DNA of 64,000 bases. Origin: Candidatus Barnesiella excrementavium (GTDB taxonomy: Bacteria > Bacteroidota > Bacteroidia > Bacteroidales > Barnesiellaceae). The notes beneath the pieces were generated by a model, which worked only from the letters and a program-made list of their open reading frames with translations, was not told the origin of the DNA and did not search any database. Below, in pieces: positions 38,679 to 48,100 of the stretch (the first letter of the stretch is position 1; the number at the start of each line of letters is the position of its first letter). The stretch lies in assembly GCA_019115485.1 (NCBI GenBank), contig DXDM01000059.1, forward strand, positions 1 through 64,000, in the 5' to 3' direction. The translations under genes and the position numbers were made by a program.

Positions 38679-39881
38679 ATGAATTATAGACATTTGACCA
38701 TCGCATGTGCTTTGTCGGCCGTTTCGGTTCTTGCCTGGGCCGGAGAAAACAAGCCCGATTCAGTAGGATACCAGTTTACCGTAACGAAAGAGTTGAAAAC
38801 CAATCCGGTGAAGGACCAGAGTCGCTCGGGCACGTGCTGGAGTTTCTCGACCCTGTCGTTTATCGAGGACGATTTGTTGCGTCAGGGCAAGCCGTCGGTC
38901 GACCTCTCCGAGATGTTTGTCGTACGCAACGACTATATCGAGAAGGCCATCAAGTATGTGCGCATGCACGGCTCCATCTCGTTCTCGGCCGGAGGTAGCG
39001 CTTATGATGTACTCTATATTATCGACAAATACGGTATCGTGCCCGAGGAGGTTTACACGGGCTTGAACTATGGTACCGACAAACATCAGCACGGTGAGCT
39101 CGATGCCATACTCAAAGGTTATGTCGACGCCGTTATCGCCAACCCCAACAAGAAACTCTCGACGGCCTGGCTCGATGGCTTCAAGGCGGTACTCGACAGC
39201 TATCTGGGCAAGGTGCCCGAGAAGTTTACCTACAACGGGGTGGAATACACGCCCAAGTCGTTTGCCGAGTCGCTGGGTATCAAGTCGAGCGATTATATTC
39301 CGTTGACCTCGTTCACGCACCACGATTTCTACAAGCCCTTTGCCATCGAGGTCCCTGACAACTGGCTGTGGTCGCAATACTACAATATCCCGCTCAACGA
39401 ACTGATGGAGACCATCGACCATGCCATCGATAATGGCTATACCGTCATGTGGGCTTCGGACGTGAGCGAGAAGGGGTTCCAATACCTCAAAGGCTTTGCC
39501 GTTGTACCCGTGGAGAAGAAGAACGACAACCTGTCGGGTACTGAACTGGCCCGTTGGGTGAAACTGTCGAAGGCCGAGAAAGAGGGCGAGCTCTACAAGT
39601 TCGAGGCTCCCGAGGAGGAGAAGGTCATCGACCAGAAGGTGCGTCAGGAGGCTTATGACAATTACGAAACGACCGACGACCACGGCATGGTCTTCGTGGG
39701 TACGGCCGTCGACCAGAACGGGACGAAGTACTACAAGGTGAAAAACTCGTGGGGGACCGAGCAGATTTATGGCGGATTCTTTTATGCGTCGGAGGCCTTC
39801 GTCAAATACAAGACCATGAATATCCTCGTGCGCAAAGAGGCTGTACCGGCCAAAATCCTGAAAAAGCTGCACATGGAGTAA
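38679..39881 (+). CDS. Exported C1 peptidase, bleomycin hydrolase/aminopeptidase C type
   Basis: The 400-residue papain-clan peptidase has a signal peptide (ending VLAWAG), while classical PepC and bleomycin hydrolase are cytosolic. The catalytic triad is visible: Cys53 in RSGTCWSFSTLS, His335 in DDHGMVFVG and Asn356 in KNSWGTE. A helix-rich insert between about 110 and 255 fits the hexameric aminopeptidase C/BLH group. It probably trims peptides in the periplasm, supplying amino acids to this asaccharolytic-capable gut group, which is inference. The next gene starts 4 nt after the stop and is likely co-transcribed. Confidence 0.92.
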   Translation: MNYRHLTIACALSAVSVLAWAGENKPDSVGYQFTVTKELKTNPVKDQSRSGTCWSFSTLSFIEDDLLRQGKPSVDLSEMFVVRNDYIEKAIKYVRMHGSISFSAGGSAYDVLYIIDKYGIVPEEVYTGLNYGTDKHQHGELDAILKGYVDAVIANPNKKLSTAWLDGFKAVLDSYLGKVPEKFTYNGVEYTPKSFAESLGIKSSDYIPLTSFTHHDFYKPFAIEVPDNWLWSQYYNIPLNELMETIDHAIDNGYTVMWASDVSEKGFQYLKGFAVVPVEKKNDNLSGTELARWVKLSKAEKEGELYKFEAPEEEKVIDQKVRQEAYDNYETTDDHGMVFVGTAVDQNGTKYYKVKNSWGTEQIYGGFFYASEAFVKYKTMNILVRKEAVPAKILKKLHME

Positions 39882-39885
39882 AGCC

Positions 39886-40620
39886 ATGAAACGGCGTCTG
39901 GCTGCCGCTTTTTTATTGGTGTTGTGTCTGCCGTTATTGACAATCCCCCTTTGTAACGACAAAGTGGTAGACCATTATATCGACAAGATATGGTTGCACC
40001 GGACCAACACGATAGAGAAGTTGCACGAGTTTGAAGATGAGTATAAGAATTTTGAATGCGATGTGCTGTTTGTGCCCGAGCTGGACGATTTCAGAATCGG
40101 GCACGACACGCCGTCGTCCCAGTCGCTCGGCCTGTATCTCGATTACCTGGGGCGGAATTCCGAGCGCGAATTGTGGGTCGATTTGAAGAATCTCACCGAG
40201 GCGAACTGCCGTCAGGCCGAGTCGCTTCTGACTACCATGTTGGCTCGCGCCGGAGCCGATAAAGAGCAGCTGATTGTCGAGTCGCGCGACTGGAAAGCCC
40301 TGCGCCAGTTCACCGAGCAGGGATATTATACCTCGTGCTATCTCGATATACCTCGTCTCGACGAGATGAGCGACGACGAGCGCACCCAGCGGCTGGACTC
40401 GGTGCAGCGGGTGGCCCGTAGCGGGGCCGTGTCGGCCGTCTCGTTCCCGGCATCGTATTACGTATTTCTGCGCGACCTCGATTTTCCCATCGATATGCTC
40501 ACCTGGGAGCACCGTCGGTGGGCCTGGCAGCTACCCTTCTTCTCCCGGTCGAGAGCCATACTCAAAGACAATCGGGTCAAAGTGGTGTTGGTCAAGGAGA
40601 AGGGGCACCATCACCAGTGA
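39886..40620 (+). CDS. GDPD/menorin-like exported protein
   Basis: The 244-residue protein has a signal or anchor segment (residues 4-22). The core resembles glycerophosphodiester phosphodiesterase-like (FAM151/menorin type) TIM barrels. It begins IWLHRTNTIEKLHEFEDEYKNFECDVLF, with His38, Arg39, Asn41 and Glu44 as in HRG..N-E of GDPD, plus Asp59. FRIGHDTP (His73, Asp74) and ELWVDLKNL follow. The remainder repeats strand-helix units (LIVESRDWKALRQF, SCYLDIPRL, AVSFPASYYVFLR, DMLTWEH). Activity on phosphodiesters is a possibility only. It follows the C1 peptidase by 4 nt, and its 3' end overlaps the convergent acyltransferase gene by 10 bp. Confidence 0.7.
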   Translation: MKRRLAAAFLLVLCLPLLTIPLCNDKVVDHYIDKIWLHRTNTIEKLHEFEDEYKNFECDVLFVPELDDFRIGHDTPSSQSLGLYLDYLGRNSERELWVDLKNLTEANCRQAESLLTTMLARAGADKEQLIVESRDWKALRQFTEQGYYTSCYLDIPRLDEMSDDERTQRLDSVQRVARSGAVSAVSFPASYYVFLRDLDFPIDMLTWEHRRWAWQLPFFSRSRAILKDNRVKVVLVKEKGHHHQ

Positions 40621-41663
40621 ATCCGCTTGTAGAACGAGAGCAATGCCCAACGGTATATCCAGGCAACGGTAAGGCAGAGAGCCAGATAAATTAGCCCCGA
40701 CCATTCGATGGGGAGTGTTTTTGCATAGATGAGAACTTGTTGACGCACAAAGGCATGGGTAATAAACAGGGCGGCCGATAGATTTCCCAGAAATAGGGCA
40801 GTATTTTGGGCTATTCCTTTTCGAAACAAGGGAAGCAGGGCTGCAAAAGGGAACAGAACCAGTACCGGGCTAAATACCCATAGATAAGGATTGAAGAGAC
40901 TCAGTACAAAGAGTATGCAGCCAAGAGATACCCATCTTCCCGACAGATTTAGAGGGTGTCGGGCTACAAGTATACCGATACCGAATATCGGCAGCCAACC
41001 CACAAAATTGTAGCGAAGGGTAAATACCAGATTGTCGAATCTCATGCCTTGTAAAATCAAGAGAAGCGTCCAAACCGAAACAATGGTAATCCATATTGTG
41101 CGGTCGGAGGCTCGACGTAAAAACAGTACATAGAAGATATAGAGCTGGAAGGCCATACCAAAATACCACCAAGGGCCAGCGATGATAAAACGATCGGCCA
41201 GTTCATTGGCTGTGAAAGTAAGCATGAACAGTAAATCGGTCCAGATGTTTTGGTTGTCTAAATATTGGTAGGTGAAATGGGTGTGACCTGAGTAACGGTC
41301 GAGCAGGAGTAGCAGGGCCATAGGTATAATCCATTTCCATAATTGAATAGCCCGGTGAAGCAAGATACGCCACCACACATCATTGCTCTGTCCATAACGC
41401 TTGGTCAGGCCGTAACCACTCACAAATACAAAAAACGATACGCCATAATGACCTAAGAAAGAAAATAAAGAGAACAGCGTTGTGAGGAAGTTCCCCGAAG
41501 CCATGGCTTTGATAAAGAGACCAACATTTTCAGATGTGTATTTGAATTCGCATTCAGGGGGGAATTCGGGAAAAGTGTGAAAAAAGTTGTGTAGAATAAT
41601 CAATAAAATTCCGATACCCTTCCAGATTTGAGAATCGGTATGATTATAACTTAAATATGGCAT
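40611..41663 (-). CDS. Acyltransferase-3 family membrane protein
   Basis: The 350-residue protein has about ten membrane segments and the acyltransferase-3 layout. There is an N-terminal QIWKGIGILLIILHNFFHTF with the conserved His in helix 1, FLGHYGVSFFVFVSGYGLTKRYG, then successive hydrophobic helices to the end. Relatives O-acetylate or O-acylate sugars of surface polysaccharides. Base composition is visibly more AT-rich than the flanking genes, and codon choice uses many AT-ending codons, which suggests acquisition from another source. It lies 6 nt after the C_GCAxxG_C_C gene on the same strand. Its end overlaps the convergent GDPD-like gene by 10 bp. Confidence 0.85.
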   Translation of the reverse strand: MPYLSYNHTDSQIWKGIGILLIILHNFFHTFPEFPPECEFKYTSENVGLFIKAMASGNFLTTLFSLFSFLGHYGVSFFVFVSGYGLTKRYGQSNDVWWRILLHRAIQLWKWIIPMALLLLLDRYSGHTHFTYQYLDNQNIWTDLLFMLTFTANELADRFIIAGPWWYFGMAFQLYIFYVLFLRRASDRTIWITIVSVWTLLLILQGMRFDNLVFTLRYNFVGWLPIFGIGILVARHPLNLSGRWVSLGCILFVLSLFNPYLWVFSPVLVLFPFAALLPLFRKGIAQNTALFLGNLSAALFITHAFVRQQVLIYAKTLPIEWSGLIYLALCLTVAWIYRWALLSFYKRIHW

Positions 41664-41669
41664 GATTTA

Positions 41670-42146
41670 TTAATCATTTTTAATCTCCTTATTTAGTTTC
41701 TCGCCAATCAGGCGGGCAGCCGATGCCACATAGTCGGCGCAGGGGCGGCGTTTGTAGTAGGCTTCGGTGCGAGCTTCGGGGGTAGGGGCATCGCTCTTAT
41801 GGTCGAGTCCCAGCAGCTCCCGGCAGATAATCGAGCCGTTCAGGGCTTTTGATTGCTCGGCCAGTTCCTGTACCGTGGCGTAGACCTGTTTTCGGCAGGC
41901 CATGTCCGACGGCACATCGTTCTTGTAATACAGGCCGGCAATCATGAACATGCCGCTCACGGCACCGCACACCTCTCGCAGTCGTCCCATGCCTCCGCCC
42001 AGCGGGGCACTTATCGAGGCGGCCAGGGAGGGGTCGAGGTCAAACAAATCGCTGTATGCCAGTACTACCGACTGGGCACAGTTATATCCTTCGTGAAAAA
42101 GCTGGCGGGCCTTTTCGGCTCTCTCTTTTACATTTATCTTTTCCAT
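41670..42146 (-). CDS. C_GCAxxG_C_C family putative redox protein
   Basis: The 158-residue protein carries the cysteine pattern that names this family. Cys23 lies in HEGYNCAQSV, Cys60 in REVCGAVSGMFMI (the CGAxxG core), then MACRKQV, and a late ICRELLG and PCADYVA. The cysteines may bind a metal or work as a redox pair. Function is unproven, and relatives often sit near redox or metal genes. The ATG at 42146 is preferred, because the upstream ATG at 42167 would overlap the end of ung by 7 bp; the alternative adds seven residues. Confidence 0.85.
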   Translation of the reverse strand: MEKINVKERAEKARQLFHEGYNCAQSVVLAYSDLFDLDPSLAASISAPLGGGMGRLREVCGAVSGMFMIAGLYYKNDVPSDMACRKQVYATVQELAEQSKALNGSIICRELLGLDHKSDAPTPEARTEAYYKRRPCADYVASAARLIGEKLNKEIKND

Positions 42147-42160
42147 ACGTTTGTTGTGTT

Positions 42161-42823
42161 TTACCATTGAATGGGTTCAATGCCGTGAGCTGCCAGATAG
42201 GCATTGGTCTGGCTGAAATGGTGGTTGCCGAAGAATCCCCGGTGTGCCGACAGAGGCGACGGGTGGGGCGATTGCAGCACCAGATGCCGGTTGCGGTCGA
42301 TGAACTCCCCTTTGCGTTGGGCATAAGCCCCCCACAGGATAAAGACCAGGTGCTCGCGCTCCTCGGCCAACTTGTGAATGACGGCGTCGGTAAAGGTCTC
42401 CCACCCCTTGCCCTGGTGCGATGCGGCCCGGTGTGCCTCGACCGTGAGGGTGGCGTTGAGCAGCAATACCCCTTGGCGGGCCCATCGGGTGAGGTCGCCG
42501 CTTTTGGGTACGGGGATACCCAGATCGCTCTCAATCTCCTTGAAGATGTTTTGCAGCGAAGGGGGGAAGGACACGTGGTCGTTCACCGAGAAACACAGTC
42601 CGTGAGCCTGGTTGGGTTCATGATAAGGGTCCTGCCCGAGAATGACCACTTTCACCCGGTCGAAAGGACAGGCGTCGAATGCGGCGAAAATCTGACGACC
42701 CGGCGGGTAGACCGTTTTGGTGGCATACTCGTGACGTACAAAGGCAGTCAGCTTTTCAAAATAGGGCTTGTCAAATTCGGGTTGTAACCGTTGTTGCCAA
42801 CTGGGTTCGATGCGAACGTTCAT
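42161..42823 (-). CDS. ung: Uracil-DNA glycosylase
   Basis: Ung removes uracil from DNA to start base-excision repair. The 220-residue protein has the family-1 signatures VVILGQDPYHEPNQAHGLCFSV (Asp65 is the water-activating residue). It also has LLLNATLTVEAH for uracil recognition, VFILWGAYAQ and the DNA-intercalating loop HPSPLSAHRGFFG. The start at 42823 (MNVRIEPSWQQ) gives the normal N-terminus; an in-frame start 39 nt upstream lies in the promoter region. Its promoter overlaps that of the divergent tRNA gene. Confidence 0.97.
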   Translation of the reverse strand: MNVRIEPSWQQRLQPEFDKPYFEKLTAFVRHEYATKTVYPPGRQIFAAFDACPFDRVKVVILGQDPYHEPNQAHGLCFSVNDHVSFPPSLQNIFKEIESDLGIPVPKSGDLTRWARQGVLLLNATLTVEAHRAASHQGKGWETFTDAVIHKLAEEREHLVFILWGAYAQRKGEFIDRNRHLVLQSPHPSPLSAHRGFFGNHHFSQTNAYLAAHGIEPIQW

Positions 42824-42855
42824 AATCTTTTTGTGTAAGATTTTAACCGTAACTG

Positions 42856-42886
42856 TTTGCAAAGCTACAAATATTTCTTACTTTTG
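42856..42886 (+). promoter_or_regulatory. tRNA-Arg promoter
   Basis: TTTG at 42856-42859 and TACTTTTG at 42879-42886 are 19 nt apart, a full consensus match. The tRNA begins about 58 nt downstream. Confidence 0.75.
42860..42867 (-). promoter_or_regulatory. -7 box of ung
   Basis: The minus strand reads TAGCTTTG, 36 nt before the ung ATG. It directly abuts the -33 element of the divergent tRNA promoter. Confidence 0.5.
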
Positions 42887-42944
42887 CCACGCAATTGGGG
42901 GCAGATTCTTATGCAGGGTCTGATTTTCCCGATTTCGTTTAGCG

Positions 42945-43016
42945 GCACCCGTAGTTCAATGGATAGAATAAAGGATTCCGGTTCCTTCGATTGGGGTTCG
43001 ACTCCCCACGGGTGTA
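42945..43016 (+). tRNA. tRNA-Arg (anticodon CCG)
   Basis: A full cloverleaf can be drawn. The acceptor stem is 42945-42951 with 43009-43015, with a terminal G-U pair. The D-stem is GTTC (42954-42957) with GAAT (42966-42969). The anticodon stem AAGGA/TCCTT (42971-42975, 42983-42987) holds loop TTCCGGT, giving anticodon CCG at 42978-42980. The T-stem TGGGG/CCCCA (42992-42996, 43004-43008) has loop TTCGACT. The discriminator is A, and CCA is not encoded. It reads the CGG arginine codon. A terminator follows directly. Confidence 0.93.
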
Positions 43017-43020
43017 CAAG

Positions 43021-43060
43021 GCGTTCCAAAAGGGGAGAGACCCGTTGGAACGCTTTTTTT
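43021..43060 (+). terminator. tRNA-Arg terminator
   Basis: A perfect 9-bp stem (GCGTTCCAA at 43021-43029, complement at 43045-43053) is followed by seven T. It closes the single-gene tRNA transcript. Confidence 0.88.
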
Positions 43061-43084
43061 GTTCCCGATAAAAAACTACTTTTG
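43054..43084 (+). promoter_or_regulatory. Promoter of the HAD phosphatase gene, overlapping the tRNA terminator
   Basis: TACTTTTG at 43077-43084 ends 4 nt before the ATG at 43089. The -33 region falls in the terminator T-run (TTTT at 43054-43057, 19-nt spacing). It predicts a leaderless or nearly leaderless mRNA. Confidence 0.5.
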
Positions 43085-43088
43085 CCAC

Positions 43089-43745
43089 ATGAAAAAAATG
43101 CAAGTCGATTGGAGCCGTACCGATGCTCTTATGTTTGATATGGACGGCACCCTGTGGGACGCGGTCGATACCTATGCCCGCATCTGGAACGAAGTCTTTT
43201 TGCGGGCCGGCCGCGAGGTTCATGTCACCCGCGAGTCGCTCATTCGCCATATAGGCATGCCTATCCCGAACATTATAGCGAGTATGTTCCCCGATATCAC
43301 ACCCGATGAGTCGGCCCGTTTCTCGGCCGAGTTGGCCGCCGAGGAGCCTCTCTTGCTGGCCCGTTACGGAGGAACGCCCTATCCCGGGGTGGTCGAGGGG
43401 TTGGAACGGTTGTCGCACAAGTACAAACTGTTCCTGGTGAGCAACTGCGACAGCCATACGCTGCCCATCTTCATGTCGTGCATAGGTATCACGCCCTATA
43501 TTACCGAGGGACTCGCCTATGGCAATACGCATAAACCCAAGGGCGACAACATGTTGTTACTCAAAGAGAAATACAGGTTGCAACAGCCGCTCTACATGGG
43601 CGATATCGATGCCGACGGGCGGGAGGCCCATCGGGTGGGGGTGCCCTTTGTGCATGCCCGTTACGGCTTTGGCCAGATCGACGATTGTGAACTGGCCTTC
43701 GATTCATTCACCGATTTTACTGAATTCTTTTTAAATTGCAGATAG
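43089..43745 (+). CDS. HAD-superfamily phosphatase (phosphoglycolate phosphatase-like)
   Basis: The 218-residue cytosolic enzyme has the HAD motif I MFDMDGTLWD (nucleophile Asp17, acid Asp19), a helical cap (about 25-90), motif II LFLVSNCD and a motif III Lys in THKPKGDNMLLL. Motif IV is YMGDIDADGREAHRVGVPFVHARYG. It belongs to the PGP/beta-phosphoglucomutase-like subgroup and the substrate is not clear. The ATG at 43089 gives the conserved start; a second ATG nine bases later is possible. The M24 peptidase follows after only 2 nt, so the two genes form an operon. Confidence 0.9.
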   Translation: MKKMQVDWSRTDALMFDMDGTLWDAVDTYARIWNEVFLRAGREVHVTRESLIRHIGMPIPNIIASMFPDITPDESARFSAELAAEEPLLLARYGGTPYPGVVEGLERLSHKYKLFLVSNCDSHTLPIFMSCIGITPYITEGLAYGNTHKPKGDNMLLLKEKYRLQQPLYMGDIDADGREAHRVGVPFVHARYGFGQIDDCELAFDSFTDFTEFFLNCR

Positions 43746-43747
43746 CT

Positions 43748-44920
43748 ATGTTTTCGAGTGATTTCCAGTCCGAGATTCTTCGGCGTAGTGCGAAGATTCA
43801 GGCAGGCATGCGGGCCGTTGGAGCCGACGCAGCCTTGATTCATACGAATGCCAACCTCTATTACACCTCGGGTCGGGTGTTCAGCGGGTATACCTATCTC
43901 CCGGTCGAGGGCGAGCCGCACTATTTCGTGCGCCGTCCCGTGGGGTTGAAGGGCGATACTGTGCATTATATCCACAAGCCCGAGCAGATACCGGCGCTGC
44001 TGGCTGAATTGGGACTTACCCAACCGCGCTGTGTGGCGTTGGAGTGGGACGCCGCCCATAGCGACTACATGCGGCTGGCGGCGCTCTTCCCCGAGGCCAA
44101 GATGGTGAACGCTTCGTCGGTGATGCGCGGGGCGCGTGCGGTGAAAACCGAGTATGAGCTGGCGCAGTTGCGCGAGTCGGCCGTGAAACATGCCGAGGTG
44201 TATCACCGCATCGAGTCGGTCTATCGCGACGGTATGACCGACATCGAGTTGCAAATCGAAATCGAACGGTTGTTGCGTCTGCACGGTAATCTGGGACTGT
44301 TCCGCATCAACGGGGCGAGCATGGAGATATTCATGGGCAACGTGTTGTGCGGCGATAATGCCGATACCCCTACACCCTACGACTTTGCCATGGGCGGTGC
44401 GGGCATGGACTGCTCGATTCCGGTGGGCGCCAACGGTACGCTCATGCGACCCGGTATGGCGGTGATGGTCGACATGTGCGGCAACTTTACCGGCTACATG
44501 ACCGACATGACGCGGGTCTACTCCATAGGCGATTTGCCCGAAAAGGCCGTTGAGGCACACCGTTGCTCCATCGAGATACATCGCGAGCTGAGCCGTATGG
44601 GCAAGCCGGGCGTAGCAGCCGCCGACCTCTATCACCGGGCTGTCGAGATGGCTCGCGAGGCCGGGTTCGACGACTACTTCATGGGGCATACCCAAAAGGC
44701 CGGATTCGTGGGGCACGGTGTGGGCATCGAGGTGAACGAGGCCCCGGTGCTGGCACCTCGCTCGAAAGATGTGTTGGTCGAGAACCAGGTTATCGCACTC
44801 GAACCCAAATTTGTCATTCCCCACGTGGGGGCGGTCGGTATCGAAGATACCTATGTGGTCACCCCCGACGGGTTGCAGGCGATTACCAGTGCGCCGGTCG
44901 ATATTGTCCCCCTGTTTTGA
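43748..44920 (+). CDS. M24 family metallopeptidase (Xaa-Pro aminopeptidase/prolidase-like)
   Basis: The 390-residue enzyme has a creatinase-like N-terminal domain (about 1-130, with MRAVGADAALIHTNANLYYTSGR). The C-terminal pita-bread fold carries the dinuclear metal ligands: Asp in MAVMVDMCGNFTGYMTDMTR (two Asp), His in GFVGHGVGIEVNEAP, Glu in VIALEPKF and Glu in GIEDTYVV. It probably cleaves X-Pro dipeptides or peptides in the cytosol. The start at 43748 is the ATG; a TTG four codons upstream overlaps the HAD gene. A good terminator follows at 44962. Confidence 0.92.
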   Translation: MFSSDFQSEILRRSAKIQAGMRAVGADAALIHTNANLYYTSGRVFSGYTYLPVEGEPHYFVRRPVGLKGDTVHYIHKPEQIPALLAELGLTQPRCVALEWDAAHSDYMRLAALFPEAKMVNASSVMRGARAVKTEYELAQLRESAVKHAEVYHRIESVYRDGMTDIELQIEIERLLRLHGNLGLFRINGASMEIFMGNVLCGDNADTPTPYDFAMGGAGMDCSIPVGANGTLMRPGMAVMVDMCGNFTGYMTDMTRVYSIGDLPEKAVEAHRCSIEIHRELSRMGKPGVAAADLYHRAVEMAREAGFDDYFMGHTQKAGFVGHGVGIEVNEAPVLAPRSKDVLVENQVIALEPKFVIPHVGAVGIEDTYVVTPDGLQAITSAPVDIVPLF

Positions 44921-44961
44921 CCGTCCGACCACGGCGAATCCAATATGTTTATACCCATTCG

Positions 44962-45000
44962 GCTATCCGGACAGAGTATGCTGCCCGGATAGCTTTTTTA
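44962..45000 (+). terminator. Intrinsic terminator after the HAD/M24 operon
   Basis: A 9-bp perfect stem (GCTATCCGG at 44962-44970, complement at 44985-44993) is followed by six or more T. It separates the operon from dnaE. Confidence 0.88.
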
Positions 45001-45071
45001 TTGAGAGACAGTTGTTTGTAACTTGTTCAAAAATCTTCGGACTACGGCTTTATACTCTGCGAATATCTTTG

Positions 45072-45079
45072 TAACTTTA
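45072..45079 (+). promoter_or_regulatory. Possible -7 box of dnaE
   Basis: TAACTTTA differs from TAnnTTTG in the last base and lies 29 nt before the ATG at 45109. The -33 region is unclear. Confidence 0.35.
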
Positions 45080-45108
45080 AGCCCACGAAACTAAATCCAC
45101 GCTTGTTT

Positions 45109-48100
45109 ATGCAACCTTTTATTCATCTGCACGTTCACTCCCAGTATTCGATTCTCGACGGACAGGCCTCGATTCCGGCTCTGGTCGACAAGGCCATGAA
45201 AGACGGCATGAAGGGATTGGCGCTGACCGATCACGGCAACATGTTCGGAATAAAGGAGTTTTTCAATCTGGTAAAGAAGAAAAACGGTGCGGTGAAAGAC
45301 GATATGAAAAAGGCGCAGAAACGCATCGAGGCCATTGAGAGCGGCGCCGAGGAGGTGGCTGACAAGGAGGCCGAACTGACGGCGCTGCGCGAGGAGATAG
45401 CTCGCCTTGAAGCGAAAATCTTCAAACCCATTTTCGGCTGCGAAATGTATGTGGCACGCCGCCGGCTCACCGACAAGGAGGCCACGCCTCGCGAGGTGCG
45501 GGGCGCCGTGGTCAACGAGGTGGGGGGCATCTCGGTACGCAGCGGTGCGGTCGACGAGGGCGGTTACCACCTAGTGGTTCTGGCCAAGAACCTGAAAGGG
45601 TATCACAACCTGATCAAGCTGGTCTCGAAAGGGTGGACCGAGGGTTTCTATTCGCGTCCCCGTACCGATAAGTACGAACTCGAAAAATACCACGAGGGGT
45701 TGATTGTCTGCTCGGCCTGCCTGGGCGGCGAGATTCCCCGCAAGATACTGACCGGCGACCTGGCCGGTGCCGAGGAGGCGATACTCTGGTTCAAACAGGT
45801 TTTCGGCGACGACTACTATCTGGAGCTGCAACGTCACAAGGCGACGGTACCCCGGGCCAACCACGAGACCTTCGTGCTGCAAAACGAGGTGAATGCACGG
45901 CTCATCGAGTTGGCACACAAGCACAACATCAAACTGGTTTGTACCAACGACGTCCACTTTGTCGAGGAGGAGAATGCCGAGGCACACGACCGGCTCATCT
46001 GTCTGAGCACGGGCAAGGACCTCGACGACCCCACCCGCATGCTCTACACCAAACAGGAGTGGTTGAAGACGCAACAGGAGATGAACGATATCTTTGCTGA
46101 TGTGCCCGAGGCGCTGGCCAACACGCTCGAAATTCTCGACAAGGTCGAGTTCTATTCAATCGACCACGCCCCGCTGATGCCTACTTTCCCCATTCCCGAG
46201 AGCTTCGGCACCGAGGAGGAGTATCGCCGCAAATATACCGACGAAGATATTTTCAACGAGTTTACCCGCGACGAGAACGGCCACGTGGTGATGGACGAGG
46301 AGTCGGCCCGCAAGAAAATCGAGAAACTGGGCGGGTATGAGAAACTTTACCGTATCAAACTCGAAGCCGACTATTTGAAGGAACTCACCTTCAAAGGGGC
46401 GCACGAGCGCTACGGCGAGGAGCTCTCGCCCGAGGTCTTGGAACGCATCAACTTCGAGCTGCACATCATGAAGACGATGGGTTTCCCCGGTTACTTCCTT
46501 ATTGTGCAGGACTTTATCAACGCCGCCCGCAAGGAGCTCGACGTGTCGGTAGGTCCCGGTCGTGGTTCGGCTGCCGGTTCGGTGGTGGCCTACTGTTTGA
46601 AGATTACGCAAATCGACCCCATGAAGTACGACCTGCTGTTCGAGCGGTTCCTCAACCCCGACCGTATCTCGTTGCCCGATATCGACGTCGATTTCGATGA
46701 CGACGGCCGTGGACGGGTGCTGCAATGGGTGACCGAGAAATATGGCGCCGAGAAGGTGGCCCACATCATTACCTACGGTACGATGGCCACCAAGCTGGCC
46801 ATCAAAGATGTGGCCCGGGTACAGAAGCTGCCCCTCCCGGAGTCGGACCGGCTGACCCGCCTTATTCCTGACCGCTTGCCCGAGAAGAACGGTAAGCCTC
46901 AAAAAATCAATCTGAAAAACTGTATCGAGAATGTCAAGGAGCTGCAAGATGCCTGCAATTCGAGCGACCAGCTCCTGGCCGACACGATGAAATATGCCCA
47001 GATGCTTGAAGGCAACGTGCGTAACACCGGCGTGCATGCCTGCGGTGTCATCATCGGGCGTGACGATATTACCGACTGGGTGCCCGTGAGTACGGCCGAC
47101 GACAAGGAGACCGGCGAAAAGATGCTCGTGACCCAGTATGAGGGGAGTGTAATCGAGGATACCGGCCTCATCAAGATGGACTTCCTGGGACTGAAAACCC
47201 TCTCGATTATCAAGGAGGCGGTCGAGAATATCAAGCAGACCCGCCACATCGACCTCGACATCGACTCCATTCCCATCGACGACCCCAAGACCTACGAGCT
47301 GTACAGTGCCGGCCGCACGACCGGGACCTTCCAGTTCGAGTCGGCCGGCATGCAGAAATACCTGCGGGAGCTGCACCCCTCTACCTTCGAGGACCTCATC
47401 GCCATGAATGCCCTCTATCGCCCGGGACCTATGGAGTATATCCCGCAGTTCATCGCCCGCAAACAGGGCAAGGAACCTATCGTCTACGATATTCCCATCA
47501 TGGAGAAATATCTGAAAGATACCTACGGCATCACCGTCTACCAGGAGCAGGTGATGTTGCTCTCGCGACTGCTGGCCAACTTCACCCGCGGCCAGTCCGA
47601 CGGTCTGCGCAAGGCGATGGGTAAGAAACTCAAAGACAAGCTCGACGCCCTGAAACCGCTCTTTATCTCGGGCGGCGAGAAAAACGGCCACAAGAAAGAG
47701 GTGCTCGAAAAGATTTGGGCCGACTGGGAGAAGTTTGCCTCCTACGCCTTCAACAAGAGCCACGCCACCTGCTACTCGTGGGTAGCTTTCCAGACCGCCT
47801 ACCTCAAAGCCAACTACCCCTCGGAGTACATGGCGGCCGTCCTCAGCCGAAACCTCAACAACATCACCGAAATCACCAAATTCATGGACGAATGCAAGTC
47901 CATGAAGATTCAGGTACTCGGGCCCGATGTCAACGAGAGCCAGTACAAGTTCTCGGTCAACAAGAAGGGGAATATCCGCTTCGGGCTGGGCGCCATCAAA
48001 GGCGTGGGCGACTCGGCCGTGCAGGCTATCGTGCGGGAGCGCGAAGCCAACGGGCCTTACAAGGGGATATTCGATTTTGTCGAGCGCGTCAACCTCTCGG

